Source: Pelobates cultripes (Eukaryota > Chordata > Amphibia > Anura > Pelobatidae). Taken from it: a DNA stretch of 64,000 nucleotides. Positions within the stretch are counted from its first letter, which is position 1; each line of letters begins with the position of its first letter. A program made the position numbers and the translations under genes. Shown in pieces: positions 20,785 to 31,186 of the stretch. Location of the stretch: positions 138,898,151 through 138,962,150 of the forward strand of contig OW240916.1 in NCBI GenBank assembly GCA_933207985.1, in the 5' to 3' direction. The notes under the pieces are model-generated. The model worked only from the letters and a program-made list of their open reading frames with translations, had not been told where the DNA came from and searched no databases.

Positions 20785-23370
20785 CTATTTCGGTTTGGAG
20801 GGGTAGCGTTTGTGAAAGGCAGTAACTAACCTCCTAGCATGTACATTAGATGAATCTTCCCAAGTGTCTTCATCAACTCCATAACCTTTCCATCTGATAA
20901 GGTATTGTAAGGAGCCACGGTGGACACGAGAATCCAAAATTTTGTGAATTTCATATTCTTCTTCACCTTGGACGATGATAGGTTCAGGAGTTGTTACTAT
21001 TTCTCTATGGAAAGGATCAGGGATGTGTGGTTTAAGCAAAGAGACATGGAATACTGGATGAAGTTTAAAACTTGGAGGAAGTTTTAGTTTAACAACGTTA
21101 TCATTAATGGTAGTAATTACTTGAAAGGGACCAAGAAAAAGAGAGCTCAATTTCTTTGAAGGACGGCTTGTGGTAATATTCCTTGAAGAGAGCCAGACAA
21201 GATCCCCTACCTTGTAAGGAGGGGGAATTCTTCTATTATTGTCAAAAAACTTTTTCTGGTTATTTTGGGCGAGTTGAAGATTCTCCCGTAATTTGAGAAA
21301 TAGAGAAGACATAAATTCGTTTTTTGATGTAACAGTAGGATTGGATGAAGTAATGGTTTGGATGGGGAATGAAGACGGATGAAAACCATAGTTGGAGAAG
21401 AAAGGAGTCATTTTCGTACTAGAATGAATGGTATTATTGTAAGAAAATTCGGCCATAGGTAACCATGTGGTCCAGTCATCTTGGAGGTATGAACAATAAC
21501 ATCGAAGATATTGTTCCAAACATTGATTAACCCTTTCTGTTTGCCCATTAGTTTGGGGATGATAAGCGGAAGAGAGTTTGCGTTGAATTTGAAGGGAGAG
21601 ACACATCTCTTTCCAGAATTTGGAGGTAAATTGTGTCCCCCTATCAGAAATAATTTCTTCAGGAAGACCATGAAGTTTCACAATATTGTCAATAAAGACC
21701 TTAGACAATTCTACAGAGGAGGGTAATTTTTTTAAGGAAATGAAATGGGACATTTTTGTGAAGCGATCCACAACGACAAGAATAGTGGTGAAATGTTGAG
21801 AAGGTGGAAGATCAACGATAAAATCCATAGAAATGGATTGCCAAGGTTTTTCTGGAATAGGTAAGTTAAGTAGTAATCCAAAAGGTTGATTATGTTCTGG
21901 TTTAGACCTTTGACAGATAGGACATGTTTTGACATATAATTCAATGGTTCTATCCTGGCGAGGCCACCAATAATATCGTGAAGTTAGTTCAAGTGTTTTC
22001 TTTATTCCAGGATGTCCAGCTAGGGGTGAATCATGAACCATCTTAAGTAATTTATTCCTAAGAATGGGAGGAATATAAATTCTATTTTTAAAATAAAATA
22101 TACCATCCTTTTTTGTTAGTATAGGTGTTTTGGGAAGTTCAAGATCCTTCTGATTCAAATTCTTTATGTCATCATGAAGAGAAGAGAGGATCCCTATTAT
22201 TTTGTTAGGAGGATAATCATCAGTAGTAGTTTTAGAAGGAATTCGAGAAAGAGCGTCAGCCTTTTTATTTCTAGTTCCAGGTCTGTATATTAATTGGAAG
22301 TTAAATCGGTTAAAAAATAGGTTCCATCTAACTTGTCTAGCTGTAAGGGTTTTGTTAGTATAGAGATATTCAAGATTTTTATGGTCAGTATAAACTATTA
22401 TAGGTTGTTTTGTATCTTCCAGAAGATGACGCCAATTTTCGAAGGCAGCTTTAACACTTAATAATTCTTTTTCACCAATAGGATAATTTTTTTCAGCAGA
22501 GCTCAAGGATCTTGAAAAAAAGGCAACTGGATGAAGTGGATCTTGTGGAGTCTTTTGTTGAGAAAGAACTGCTCCGATGGCTGCATCTGATGCATCAACT
22601 TCAAGAACATATAAGAATGTTGGATTAGGTAGTTGTAGAATAGGTGCAGTTGTAAATCTTTTTTTTAATTCGTCGAAGGCTGTTTGTGCATCTTTATTCC
22701 AATTGAAAGGACGTTTACTACTGTTGAGGAGGTTAAGAGGATGTGATACATCCGAATAGTTTCTAATAAATTTTCTATAGAAGTTTGCAAATCCAAGAAA
22801 ACGTTGTAATTCTTTTGTAGTAGTAGGAGCGGGCCAGTCAATAATACATTTGATTTTGGAATTATCCATCTTCAAAGAATGAGGTGAAATAATGTATCCT
22901 AGAAAAGAGAATTCAGTAACCTCAAAAAGGCATTTTTCTGGTTTAGCGTATAATTTATGAGTTCTCAGTCTAGATAGAACCCATCTAACATGCTTCCTAT
23001 GTTCATCCAAATTGTTAGAATATATTAAGATATCATCTAAGTAGATAATAACACATATATCCAGAAGATCTCTAAAGATATCATTTATAAAATGTTGAAA
23101 TGTTGCAGGGGCATTACAGAGCCCAAAAGGCATCACTAGATATTCGTAGAGACCATATCTTGTCCGGAAGGCGGTTTTCCATTCATCATCCTGTTTTATT
23201 CTAATGAGGTTATATGCGCCTCGAAGGTCGAGTTTAGTGAATATAGTTGCAGTTCTTAACCTTTCAATTAATTCATTTATTAGTGGAAGAGGATAACGAT
23301 TTTTAATAGTTATTTTATTTAAGGCTCTGTAATCTATAATAGGACGGATGGTTTGGTCTTTATTCTTCAC
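20785..23370 (-). CDS. pol: Gypsy-1 pol: RT, RNase H, integrase, chromodomain
   Basis: 861 codons as an open frame that continues open upstream to about 23560; the 23370 start is only the first non-AUG/AUG start in frame, not a real N terminus. RT: LDLRGAYNLIRI, MPFGLCNAP and YLDDILIYS (Asp-Asp at about 112-113). RNase H starts at VLEVDASDAAIG (about 249). Integrase: HPGIKK...CPICQRSK zinc region (about 450-495) and D/D/E in SMDFIVDLP, ISDRGTQF and GQTERVNQ. The C terminus holds a chromodomain (EYEIHKILDSR...YLIRWKGYG...DTWED), which defines chromoviruses and is thought to guide integration by binding histone marks. This ORF is complete and looks functional. Confidence 0.9.
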   Translation of the reverse strand: MKNKDQTIRPIIDYRALNKITIKNRYPLPLINELIERLRTATIFTKLDLRGAYNLIRIKQDDEWKTAFRTRYGLYEYLVMPFGLCNAPATFQHFINDIFRDLLDICVIIYLDDILIYSNNLDEHRKHVRWVLSRLRTHKLYAKPEKCLFEVTEFSFLGYIISPHSLKMDNSKIKCIIDWPAPTTTKELQRFLGFANFYRKFIRNYSDVSHPLNLLNSSKRPFNWNKDAQTAFDELKKRFTTAPILQLPNPTFLYVLEVDASDAAIGAVLSQQKTPQDPLHPVAFFSRSLSSAEKNYPIGEKELLSVKAAFENWRHLLEDTKQPIIVYTDHKNLEYLYTNKTLTARQVRWNLFFNRFNFQLIYRPGTRNKKADALSRIPSKTTTDDYPPNKIIGILSSLHDDIKNLNQKDLELPKTPILTKKDGIFYFKNRIYIPPILRNKLLKMVHDSPLAGHPGIKKTLELTSRYYWWPRQDRTIELYVKTCPICQRSKPEHNQPFGLLLNLPIPEKPWQSISMDFIVDLPPSQHFTTILVVVDRFTKMSHFISLKKLPSSVELSKVFIDNIVKLHGLPEEIISDRGTQFTSKFWKEMCLSLQIQRKLSSAYHPQTNGQTERVNQCLEQYLRCYCSYLQDDWTTWLPMAEFSYNNTIHSSTKMTPFFSNYGFHPSSFPIQTITSSNPTVTSKNEFMSSLFLKLRENLQLAQNNQKKFFDNNRRIPPPYKVGDLVWLSSRNITTSRPSKKLSSLFLGPFQVITTINDNVVKLKLPPSFKLHPVFHVSLLKPHIPDPFHREIVTTPEPIIVQGEEEYEIHKILDSRVHRGSLQYLIRWKGYGVDEDTWEDSSNVHARRLVTAFHKRYPSKPK

Positions 23371-23519
23371 AAAGAAAATACTAGAAGCAGCTGGGGAGGT
23401 CGAGGGTCTGATGAACCCTTTGCGTAAATTTTCATTAAGATATTCTTTTAAAATTTCTAACTCCTTTTCAGAGAGTGGATAAATATGACCATAAGGAATA
23501 GGAGCTCCGGGTATGAGAT

Positions 23520-24983
23520 CTATTGGGCAATCATATACCCGATGAGGAGGAAGTGTTTCCGCTTCTTTTTACAAAAGACATCTGCAAAATCGGAGTAGAA
23601 TGGAGGTATAACTGGTTCTACAGTAGTTTGGAGAATAGGAATGTGTTGTAAGCACGTTTTTTTACAGAAATCAGAAGCAAAGGAGATGGAGAAGGGAGAC
23701 CACTTAATTAAAGGATCATGGGTTTTTAACCAATTAATTCCTAGAATGACGGGATAAAGTGGAGATTTAATAATATCAAATGTAATGAATTCGAAATGTA
23801 CGTTGTTGGTAATCATTCTTAGAGGGATTGTCTCATCTTTGATGGGTCCTGAGGATATAAATGAACCGTCAATAACTCTGATTGGAATAAAGTTAGTTTT
23901 TTGAACACAAGGAATTTTATTTTTTGAAACAAAAGAAAAATCAAGAAAAGTTCCATTAGCACCAGAATCAATGATGGCCTCAGTCACGATTCTTTTTGTA
24001 TCCCACTGTAATATGAGAGATATAGAAAAATAAGTAGATGCTTTTCTTTTTTGAAAAACGTTCAATATAGAGGTAGATGAATGAAGCTTACCACCTTTTG
24101 AATGTTTCAGTAGAGGACATTCGGAAATTAGATGTTCGTTCGAAGCACAATACATACATAAGTTTAGTTGTCTCCTTCTTATTCTTTCTTCAGAAGTAAG
24201 AGGACTTTTTATTATACCTACTTCCATAGGTTCAGTTTGTGGAGGAATTTTTTCAGGTAGTTTTAGAGTAGTGAAAGGTTTTCTCCAGGTAGAATTAGTA
24301 AGAACCCTTTCAGCTTTTCTTTCTCTTAGACGTCTATCAATACTGATGGACAGTTGAATCAATGCATTTAAGGTAGGAGGAAGTTCTGTACGAGAGAGTT
24401 CATCTTTCACAGCTTCAGATAATCCGAGACGGAATTGATTGCGTAAAGTAATGTCATTCCATTGGGTTTCTGTAGCCCATCTTTTGAATTCTGCAATATA
24501 ATCTTCAACAGGTCTATTCTTTTGGTGTAATGTTCTGATGGTTAAATCAGCAGTAGTTTGTTTAAAAGGATCTTCATATAATAAAGACATAGCTTTAAAG
24601 AACTCATCCAATGAATCTAATATGGGATCATCATTTTCCAAAAAGGAATGGGCCCAGGCCATAGGTTCACCTCTTAAAAAAGAGATCACTGAACAGACTT
24701 TGGATCTTTCGGTGGGATAAGATCTAGGTTTTAAAGCTATTAGTAGTTTGCAAGAATTCAAAAACTCTCTGTACTTTGTTCTATCTCCATAAAATTTTTC
24801 TGGATTACAGACAGCAGGATCACCAGCCGATTGAAGAGCGGCATGAGGAAGATGACCTTGAATGTCTCTAACATAGGTTAATATTCTCTCATTTGTAATT
24901 TGCAGTTCCTGTAACCCTTGAGCAATCGTATCCACTCTATTGGTTAGGGCAGAAACTTGAGAGTTGATATCTGTTGGTTCCAT
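23520..24983 (-). CDS. gag: Gypsy-1 gag-protease frame
   Basis: 487 codons from ATG at 24983, only about 20 bases after the 5' LTR. Residues 1-230 are a Gag capsid-like region (LEXDDPILDSLDEFF, DYIAEFKRW-type blocks of Ty3/Gypsy Gag). A CCHC zinc knuckle reads CMYCASNEHLISEC (about residues 276-289). Protease active site DSGANGTFLD follows (about 337). Gag and PR are in one frame, unlike Gypsy-2 and Gypsy-3. The frame ends 23520 after a run of five A in TGTAAAAAGAAG: one more A, or a -1 slip, would join it to the pol frame at the conserved LPPHR-x-YDC block. A 1-base deletion is the simpler reading. Confidence 0.85.
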   Translation of the reverse strand: MEPTDINSQVSALTNRVDTIAQGLQELQITNERILTYVRDIQGHLPHAALQSAGDPAVCNPEKFYGDRTKYREFLNSCKLLIALKPRSYPTERSKVCSVISFLRGEPMAWAHSFLENDDPILDSLDEFFKAMSLLYEDPFKQTTADLTIRTLHQKNRPVEDYIAEFKRWATETQWNDITLRNQFRLGLSEAVKDELSRTELPPTLNALIQLSISIDRRLRERKAERVLTNSTWRKPFTTLKLPEKIPPQTEPMEVGIIKSPLTSEERIRRRQLNLCMYCASNEHLISECPLLKHSKGGKLHSSTSILNVFQKRKASTYFSISLILQWDTKRIVTEAIIDSGANGTFLDFSFVSKNKIPCVQKTNFIPIRVIDGSFISSGPIKDETIPLRMITNNVHFEFITFDIIKSPLYPVILGINWLKTHDPLIKWSPFSISFASDFCKKTCLQHIPILQTTVEPVIPPFYSDFADVFCKKKRKHFLLIGYMIAQ

Positions 24984-24990
24984 TGAATAC

Positions 24991-25003
24991 GGCTGGATTA
25001 TTC
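24991..25003 (-). promoter_or_regulatory. Gypsy-1 primer binding site (self-priming type)
   Basis: Directly after the 5' LTR the minus strand reads GAATAATCCAGCC. It is not the 3' end complement of a tRNA (no leading TGG). It is a perfect 13-base complement of GGCTGGATTATTC inside the LTR (25576-25588), which lies about 24-29 bases after a TATA-like TACTTA (25612-25617), where transcription would start. This matches the Tf1/sushi self-priming design. The matching sites in the other LTR are 20612-20624. Confidence 0.8.
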
Positions 25004-25714
25004 TGTAATATTTATTTTGTAATACTTCTTTAATTGGAACTCAACTGCAGAATTTCCTGGTTGCAGCAACAATAAGTTTCACCTCCTTTTATATTGATAT
25101 GAAACAATGGTCACTGTACCTTTAAATACACATGAAGGAAAAATTAGGCTTTGTAGCAATCCCTTATGAATAAGAGGAATAATTAGACAAAGTGACACTT
25201 TAGTGAGTTTTAGATACTGTGTAACATAAATAATAGGAATTGGCTTGTTTGGTAAAAGTATTACTTAACTTAAAGGCAGTTCTGGCACTGGAAGGGTTAA
25301 TTCACCCAATGAAGGAGAAATTAGAAGTCCGTTTCAACAAGCTGAGAACTAGGAGTGGAGAGTGGGGAAGTCCGTTTTAACAAGCCGAGGTCTGGAAGTG
25401 GAGAAGGTAGAATTCAGAGTTACAAGCCGAGGTCTAGGAGTGGAGAAGGTAGAAATCCGTTTACAAGCCGAGGTCGAGAAGTGGAGAAGGTAGAAATCCG
25501 TTTACTAGCCGAGGTCTAGAAGTGGAGCAGGTAGGATCAAAAGTAGAGCAGCTGATCTTTCTGCAGCACCTGTGCGAATAATCCAGCCCTTTGAATCTGG
25601 CGCGGTCTTCCTAAGTATCGTGGAGGGACCGCGTCAGAAAAAAGGGCGGGGCTGAGCGCCGTGAACCCGGAAGTGGGTTCCGGCGACGAAATACATGCCA
25701 TGCTATACCTGACA
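25004..25714 (-). repeat. Gypsy-1 5' LTR
   Basis: 711 bp, TG...CA bounded. Inferred promoter: TATA-like TACTTA at 25612-25617 and transcript start at about 25588, so U3 would be about 126 bp and R-U5 long. Confidence 0.9.
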
Positions 25715-25719
25715 CTGTG

Positions 25720-26590
25720 GCAATACTGTCCAAGTGTACTGCTTGTGTTTATGTGTAAATGCAAATAAAAACTGACTGTCGGGAGCCAGGGGGACACTGA
25801 AAAATGCATTTGCCAAGTCAATAACAGTAAATACCTTAGAGGAAGGTGGTATTTGTGCCAACAAGGTGTGTGGGTTGGGAACATTAGGGGCAATGAGTTC
25901 AGTTACAGCATTAATTGCCCTCAAATCATGTACCATACGGTAGACCACAGGTTTCCCTTTCTCTTGCTTTTTCTTAATTGGGTACAATGGTGTGTTACAA
26001 GGGGAGGTGGTCTGGACAACTACCCCTGCCTGCAGAAACTCTTGCACAGATTGCAAATAGCATCTTCCTGTGCTGGGCTTAGGGGGTATTGTTTTTGATA
26101 GGGAGGTTTGGCTCCGGGCAGGAGATTCACTTTGACTGGGGGCACAGAGAGTCTGCCTGTATCTGTCTTCCCTGTAGCCCATAAGGAATCAGGGACTGAG
26201 GACAAGTCAATGGAAGGTTCTGGCACATGGCTGGGCATAGTGAGAGTTGCCAGAACATTTGAAAGAGATATCATTTGTTTGTCCTCTAAAGGCACAGACA
26301 ATGTTACTTTTCCAGTGGGGCTATACTGGATATTTGCACTAAGAGCAGACAGTATATCACTGCCTAGTAGATTAGCAGGGGCATGAGGGCTGACAAGTAG
26401 CCTTGTTACAAGGGCAGTAGAGTCATGTAGCTTCAATTTCAACTTGTGGGTCAGGGGAATGTCATTTTCAATACCATCTACCCCTACACATGATAATACA
26501 TAATTAGATTACTCATACGGGAATACATATTTTTCCTGTAACATTGATTTAGCAGCGCCAGTGTCCAACAGGAAAGGGACTATTCGGTCC
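25720..26590 (-). pseudogene. pol: ERV pro and N-terminal RT
   Basis: Protease active site LLDTGAAKSM lies at about 26560-26590, in a different frame from gag. A TAA stop follows at about 26512, then the frame continues through 26442-26110 (PPYQKQYPLSPAQEDAI). A frame change near 26060-26110 leads to the RT fingers (PCNTPLYPIKKK, VVYRMVHDLRAINAVT, FTVIDLANAFFSVPL, FLFAFTHK) up to YTWTVLPQ, where Gypsy-1 interrupts the gene at 25719. At least two inactivating changes besides the insertion. Confidence 0.8.
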
Positions 26591-27629
26591 CCAGGCAGTG
26601 TAACATTGATAATGGGTGAGGGTCCTGCAGAGTCAGGGATATTGATGATATGTAGGGACACTGGTTTGCCAATTTCCTATTGGGGGGGGGGAGGTGGTGG
26701 TGGTGGTGGCTGTCATGGGAGTTATCATTAGAATCTTGGGGTTTTCTATTTTTAGGAGGACACCTGCAGTTACGTTTAATGTGTCCTTTCCTGCCACAAT
26801 TCCAGCAGTCTACCTGCCTTCTGTCCCCATCAGCTCTAGGGACAGTTACAGCCATTAGAGGTGTGCTCCTCTTTCTAGTATTTAGATTAGCTTCCACTCC
26901 CCTAGCCACCTTCACCAGATCACCATAGGTTAAACTTCTCCACTCAGGTCTAGCATTTTGGAGACCAGTCCTTATGGGTACGTGGATACCATCCATGAAG
27001 CAGTTAATAAGCAGTCTGGTGGAAGTGGTTACAACATCAGTGTAACCTAATGCCTCCCAAGCCATTTGTAGTCTGGTGAAGAATGTTTCTACAGATTCAT
27101 CTTTCCCTTGTAGTATGTCTCCTAATTTATGGGCTTGTTCTTCTGTCTTTACCTTAGCCCATTCTCTCATTGCAGTGACATAGCATGCTCCAGATGCAGA
27201 CTTGGTTCTAAACCATTCATCTGTTTGCATGTTGCTTTTTCTGAGGTTATCTTCATGGGCATCTGTATATTTAGCAATTATTCTAGCCAAAATGGGACCA
27301 GCTTTTAGTGCCACAATCTGTTTTAAATCCATCCAAGTACACTGGTAAGTAGCTTGAATTGTGGACAGAGACTGGACTAGAGCTAAGGGGGCCTTTTCAA
27401 CATCTGGCAGCTGCTGTATTATTGCCAGTTGTTTACTGGGTGTCCAGGGCTTATATTCTTCCCAGTATTGGATACCTGAGCTCGGCTGTCTGTGCTCATG
27501 GTATACACTCTCAACTTTGGGTATCATTGGAGTAGAAAATTGTGGAGCTAATGGCCCCACTGGGGTATCTGTGGGGGCAACTAGGGGTTCCTTTAAGTCT
27601 GGACTACCTTCCTGCTCTAATGAACCCAT
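26580..27629 (-). pseudogene. gag: ERV gag: capsid and nucleocapsid
   Basis: Open frame of 349 codons with a capsid region and a single CCHC zinc knuckle CWNCGRKGHIKRNC (about residues 274-287), followed by a His-run (DSHHHHH). The last 40 codons overlap the protease frame and are probably not Gag. The start is not a true N terminus: a single frameshift near 27655-27665 separates it from the matrix part. Confidence 0.8.
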
Positions 27630-27657
27630 AGGTCTTACTGGGACACCATATGAAGTC

Positions 27658-28101
27658 TCACTTCGTAATATTACTGGAAAGAGAGGTTTTGATCTCTGTA
27701 AAAGGGTTGTCTTTTGGGACCAAAGGAGTCCCTGCAGTATCCTGGTAAAAGGATGGGTTTACAAGATTTTTCCTAGGAGCTTGCCTACTCTGGGACCCTA
27801 GAGGTCCAAAACATTGATAATATGGTACACCTTTCCTGGTGGTTTCTCTACAACCACATTTAGTTAATTCAACAGCAGTATCATGCCATTTTTGTGCGAC
27901 TTCTACTAAATCATTATCTTCTAACCAACCTCTGTAATTTGCCATAAATTCACTCCATATATGTGGGTCTAGAGTGCCTTCTGAGGGCATGCCAGCTTTC
28001 TTAAGTAACCTCTTAACATTCTTAATTGCTCCTTGTCCTTTGTGATGCTTGACAATAGTCAAAGCCGTAAATCCCCCTTGGGTACTTTCAGAGCTACCCA
28101 T
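27658..28101 (-). pseudogene. gag: ERV gag: matrix part
   Basis: ATG at 28101 starts MGSSES, a Gly2 context suited to N-myristoylation as in retroviral matrix. 147 codons, basic helix-rich N terminus (VKRLLKKAG), ending in a stop caused by the frameshift before the capsid frame. The 28102-28220 leader lies between it and the 5' LTR. Confidence 0.75.
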
Positions 28102-28220
28102 CTTAAAACTTGTAAGGGTTAATTACTTCCTTACACAAGACAAACTGTACAAAAACAGTGTATTTAAACACTTAGGACTGCTGCAGTGGAATTTTCACAG
28201 TTTTTTGTCTTCTAAACACA

Positions 28221-28672
28221 GATCAGAAATGTTGATCTTTGTTATATTCAGAGGAAGCCCAAATTGTTGTTAGAAGTGCACTTGGAGAAGCGAGAATTAG
28301 ACACCAGACACCTGTTGGTATTCAAAATAAGCCTCTGACGTTTTATTCATCAGCTGGATTTTATACATTAAAAAGTAAGTGCTTATGTGCAAATACTCTT
28401 AGAACAGTAATAGGAAGAGAATACAGATAAGATATTGGGATGAGCGTCATGTACACATAACAAATAAGTTTCAAGGTAAGAGAGAACAAAATGATTAGAG
28501 CAGAGACATCTTAGGTGGGGGCTCTCTGCTCTCGGAACTTAGACATATATGGTCTTAAGTGTTGTTTAAGCATCAAGCATTTCCTGAGTCCAAGTTAGCC
28601 AATTTTAATATAGGATATCATTATATGACACCTATAAGCTTGAGCCTTGGAATCAAGATAAATTCTATCACA
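28221..28672 (-). repeat. ERV 5' LTR
   Basis: 452 bp matching the 3' LTR from GATCAGAAATG to CTATCACA. The last seven bases expected from the 3' LTR (CACAACA in element orientation) are replaced by TGTGTTT, and no TGG-type primer binding site can be recognised next to it. Confidence 0.8.
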
Positions 28673-28676
28673 CTCC

Positions 28677-30780
28677 TCCCAGCAGAGATGTTAAAAGCTT
28701 ACATCTTACCAATTCTAAAACAAAATAAAAATCCTACTGACGTTAAGAATTAACATTTTAGATGACGCTAAAAGAAATAAGGTCCCAGTTTTGGCTCTGT
28801 CGATTGATGCTGAAAAAGCATTTGACAGAGTCAACTGGAGTTATCCAGATGTTGCACTGTCACATTACGGCCTTGACGACTGGATTAAGAAAGCCATTAT
28901 GGCCCTTTATGTAAATCCATTGGCATGCACTAAAGGACCAAACATCACTGCCCCATGGTTCCAAATGAAAAATGGGACATGACTGGGGTGTCCGCTTTCA
29001 CCACTATTGTATTTGCTCTCTATTGAACCACTAGCTGAGAAAATTAGAAGTAACAAAAAGATTAATGGCTATAAAATATTAGATGTAGAACAGAAATTAA
29101 GTTTATATGCTGACATTCTAATCACTATAACCAATCCTGATACTTCATTGGGATTTTAAATGTCAGAAATCGACAGCTATAGTTAAATATCTAATTATAA
29201 ATTAAATATAAATAAATCTATGATTTTGGATATCAGTTTGTATAAGCAAACTCAAAATAAGATTAAAGATAGATATAATTTTTCATGGGTTGAAAATAGT
29301 ATGGACTACTTGGGGGTTAAATTGACTAGAGATGTAAAAAGAATTAGGGAGATACATTTTTTAGATTTATTACAAAATCTCAATAAATGGTTAAAAAAAT
29401 CAAAGGAATTTAGAAGTATCTTTCTGGGGAACAATAAACGTGGTTAATTCATATATTATTCCAAAATGGAACTATATGTTCCAAATGCTGCCATTATAAT
29501 TGGTTGGAGCTGATACAGAAAGGTTTCACCCAATAAATTTGGAAAGGTAAGAAACCAAGACTGAGTCAGTCAATATTAATACAAAAATTAAGCAGAGGAG
29601 GATTAGCCTATCCTTTAATATCAAATAATTATAGAGCAGCTACAATTTTACACATTTACAGGATGCAAATAGAAGATAACAAAAACGAAGGATGGTATAA
29701 AATGGAACTTACTGCAGGAGGAGTCCCTAGTTTGGACTGTTTAATTTGGAACACTACTAAATCCCCTCCAAAAAAAGAGTACTCCAACACAATTTTAACA
29801 CATTTAATGAATAGCTGGTTTAAAATAAAAAAATTATTACAAATTGAAAAGAAAGTTCCAAGCTACTTAGAGCTGAATTTTGTTGAACAACAAGTTGCAG
29901 ACATAAACCTTAACAATTGGAAACAGGCAGGAATTGCACGGTTGTCTCAGCTATTTGTAGAAGGTAGAATTAAAACCTTTGTTCAATTAATACAGGAATA
30001 TAGCTTACTATCAAAAGAGCTGTTTAATTTTTTGAGACTTAAAAGCTTTTTGACGACACATTTAATTGTATCAAAATCTAGTTCAAACAACATGATAAAT
30101 ATATTATTTAATTCAGATAAAATAAACAAAGCTTTGCTATTAAGTAAAATGTGTAATAAAGTAAAAACACCAACAGCTATAGCTGCTTGGAAAGAAGAAT
30201 TAAATATAGATATAAATATCAAGTACTGGGGTTCTTCACTGACAGAAGTTTCGAAGGATATACACTCGCTAAATTTATTAGAAACCCATTTTAAGGTTCT
30301 AAACAGATGGTACTTAGTACCAGATAAATTGAATAAAATGTACCCCACAATAAACCATCTATGTTGGAGATGTGGCATAGCTACAGGTACTTTTAGGCAT
30401 ATTTGGTGGTTGTGCAACAAATTGAATAACTTGTGGTCTAATATCCAAAGGTTTGTGTCCGCAGATTTGAACCTTGAGTTGAGGCTCTCTCCAGAGGTCG
30501 TCCTGCTTCATCTAAACTGGCTGGTAATGGCGTATGAGTCGAAAATTATTCTTATTCATGTCTTTTTAGCTGCCAAAATTGTGATTGCGAGAAGTTGGAA
30601 AAATGATAGGGACGTCCCTTGATATCAAGTCAGAGCCCAGCTTAAGTTTCAGATTAAAATGGAACTGATGTTGAACAAATAAAAATCAAGTAAAAAAGCA
30701 ACTGTTTGGACGAAATGTTGGGAGAGGATTAATAAATAGAGCTTTCAGCAAACAAAAATTTTAGAAGAAAGAAAACATCA
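28677..30780 (+). pseudogene. LINE A ORF2, RT and C-terminal part
   Basis: Resumes LINE A after the ERV at LPAEMLKAYILPILKQNKNPTD. RT pieces include LSIDAEKAFDRVNW (28798), NGT followed by a TGA where LINE C has an Arg codon (28980), then [17 protein letters not shown], and a damaged YAD at about 29107. The C-terminal half is open at 29663-30622 and carries the L1-type CCHC-like end CWRCGIATGTFRHIWWLCNK. Several stops and frameshifts; some RT residues are missing near 28745. 3' end lost at about 30780, where a GC-rich repeat begins. Confidence 0.8.
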
Positions 30781-30799
30781 AATGGTAAGTTTATTTTTT

Positions 30800-31160
30800 T
30801 TTTCAGGTACTTAGTTAAATGGCCCCCCTCATTATTTTTAGGGTGAGGGGGGTAGGTCGGGGTTAATTGTTTTGGGGAGAGGGGTGACTAGGGGTTTGGG
30901 GACCCCTAGTCACCCGGGGGAGGAGGTTTTTTTTTTATTTAGGGCCCCCACCCACCACTCAGGGGTGGGGGCCAGGGGGGAGGATATTAAGTCCCCCCCT
31001 AATTAGTATTTAGGGACCCCAACCACCGCTCAGGGGTGGGGGCCAGGGAGGAGGACATTAGGTCCTCCCCCTCATTCTAATTTAGGGCCCCCACCCACCG
31101 CTCAGGCTGCTCCCTGTTTAATAGACATGCCCCTACTCGCGGTATAGCGAGTAGGGGCAT
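30800..31160. repeat. GC-rich tandem repeat ending in a hairpin
   Basis: Three imperfect units of about 60-110 bp built from TTTAGGGCCCCCACCCACC, GCTCAGGGGTGGGGGCCAGG and GAGGACATTAGGTCC. It ends with the perfect hairpin GCCCCTACTCGC-GGTATA-GCGAGTAGGGGC at 31129-31158. A degenerate relative is at 2880-3070. Confidence 0.6.
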
Positions 31161-31186
31161 AATTTACTAATACTAAGTAATAAAAT

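Larger units (their letters stand above)
20037..25714 (-). mobile_element. Gypsy-1: young Ty3/Gypsy chromovirus inside ERV pol
   Basis: 5.68-kb LTR retrotransposon on the minus strand. The 5-bp target duplication CTGTG is at 20032-20036 and 25715-25719. LTRs 20037-20750 and 25004-25714 differ, as far as seen by eye, by one substitution and a 3-bp indel, so this is the youngest insertion in the window. Order is LTR, primer site, gag-PR, RT-RNase H-IN-chromodomain, PPT, LTR. Only one frame break was seen in the whole coding region (near 23560). Confidence 0.9.
15496..28672 (-). mobile_element. Class I (gamma/epsilon-like) endogenous retrovirus
   Basis: Provirus on the minus strand: 5' LTR at the right (28221-28672), gag, pro, pol, env, PPT and 3' LTR at the left (15496-15954). 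The 4-bp target duplication CTCC is at 15492-15495 and 28673-28676, and LINE A reads through the site. About five differences between the LTRs were seen by eye over 452 bp, so the insertion is recent in evolutionary terms. The coding region is broken by a gag frameshift, a stop and a frame change in pro-pol, and the 5.7-kb Gypsy-1 insertion inside RT (20037-25714). Only env is a single open frame. Confidence 0.85.

Noticed and set aside
27361..27801. 146-codon plus-strand frame opposite ERV gag
   Set aside because: Shadow of the gag gene on the minus strand; no independent signature.
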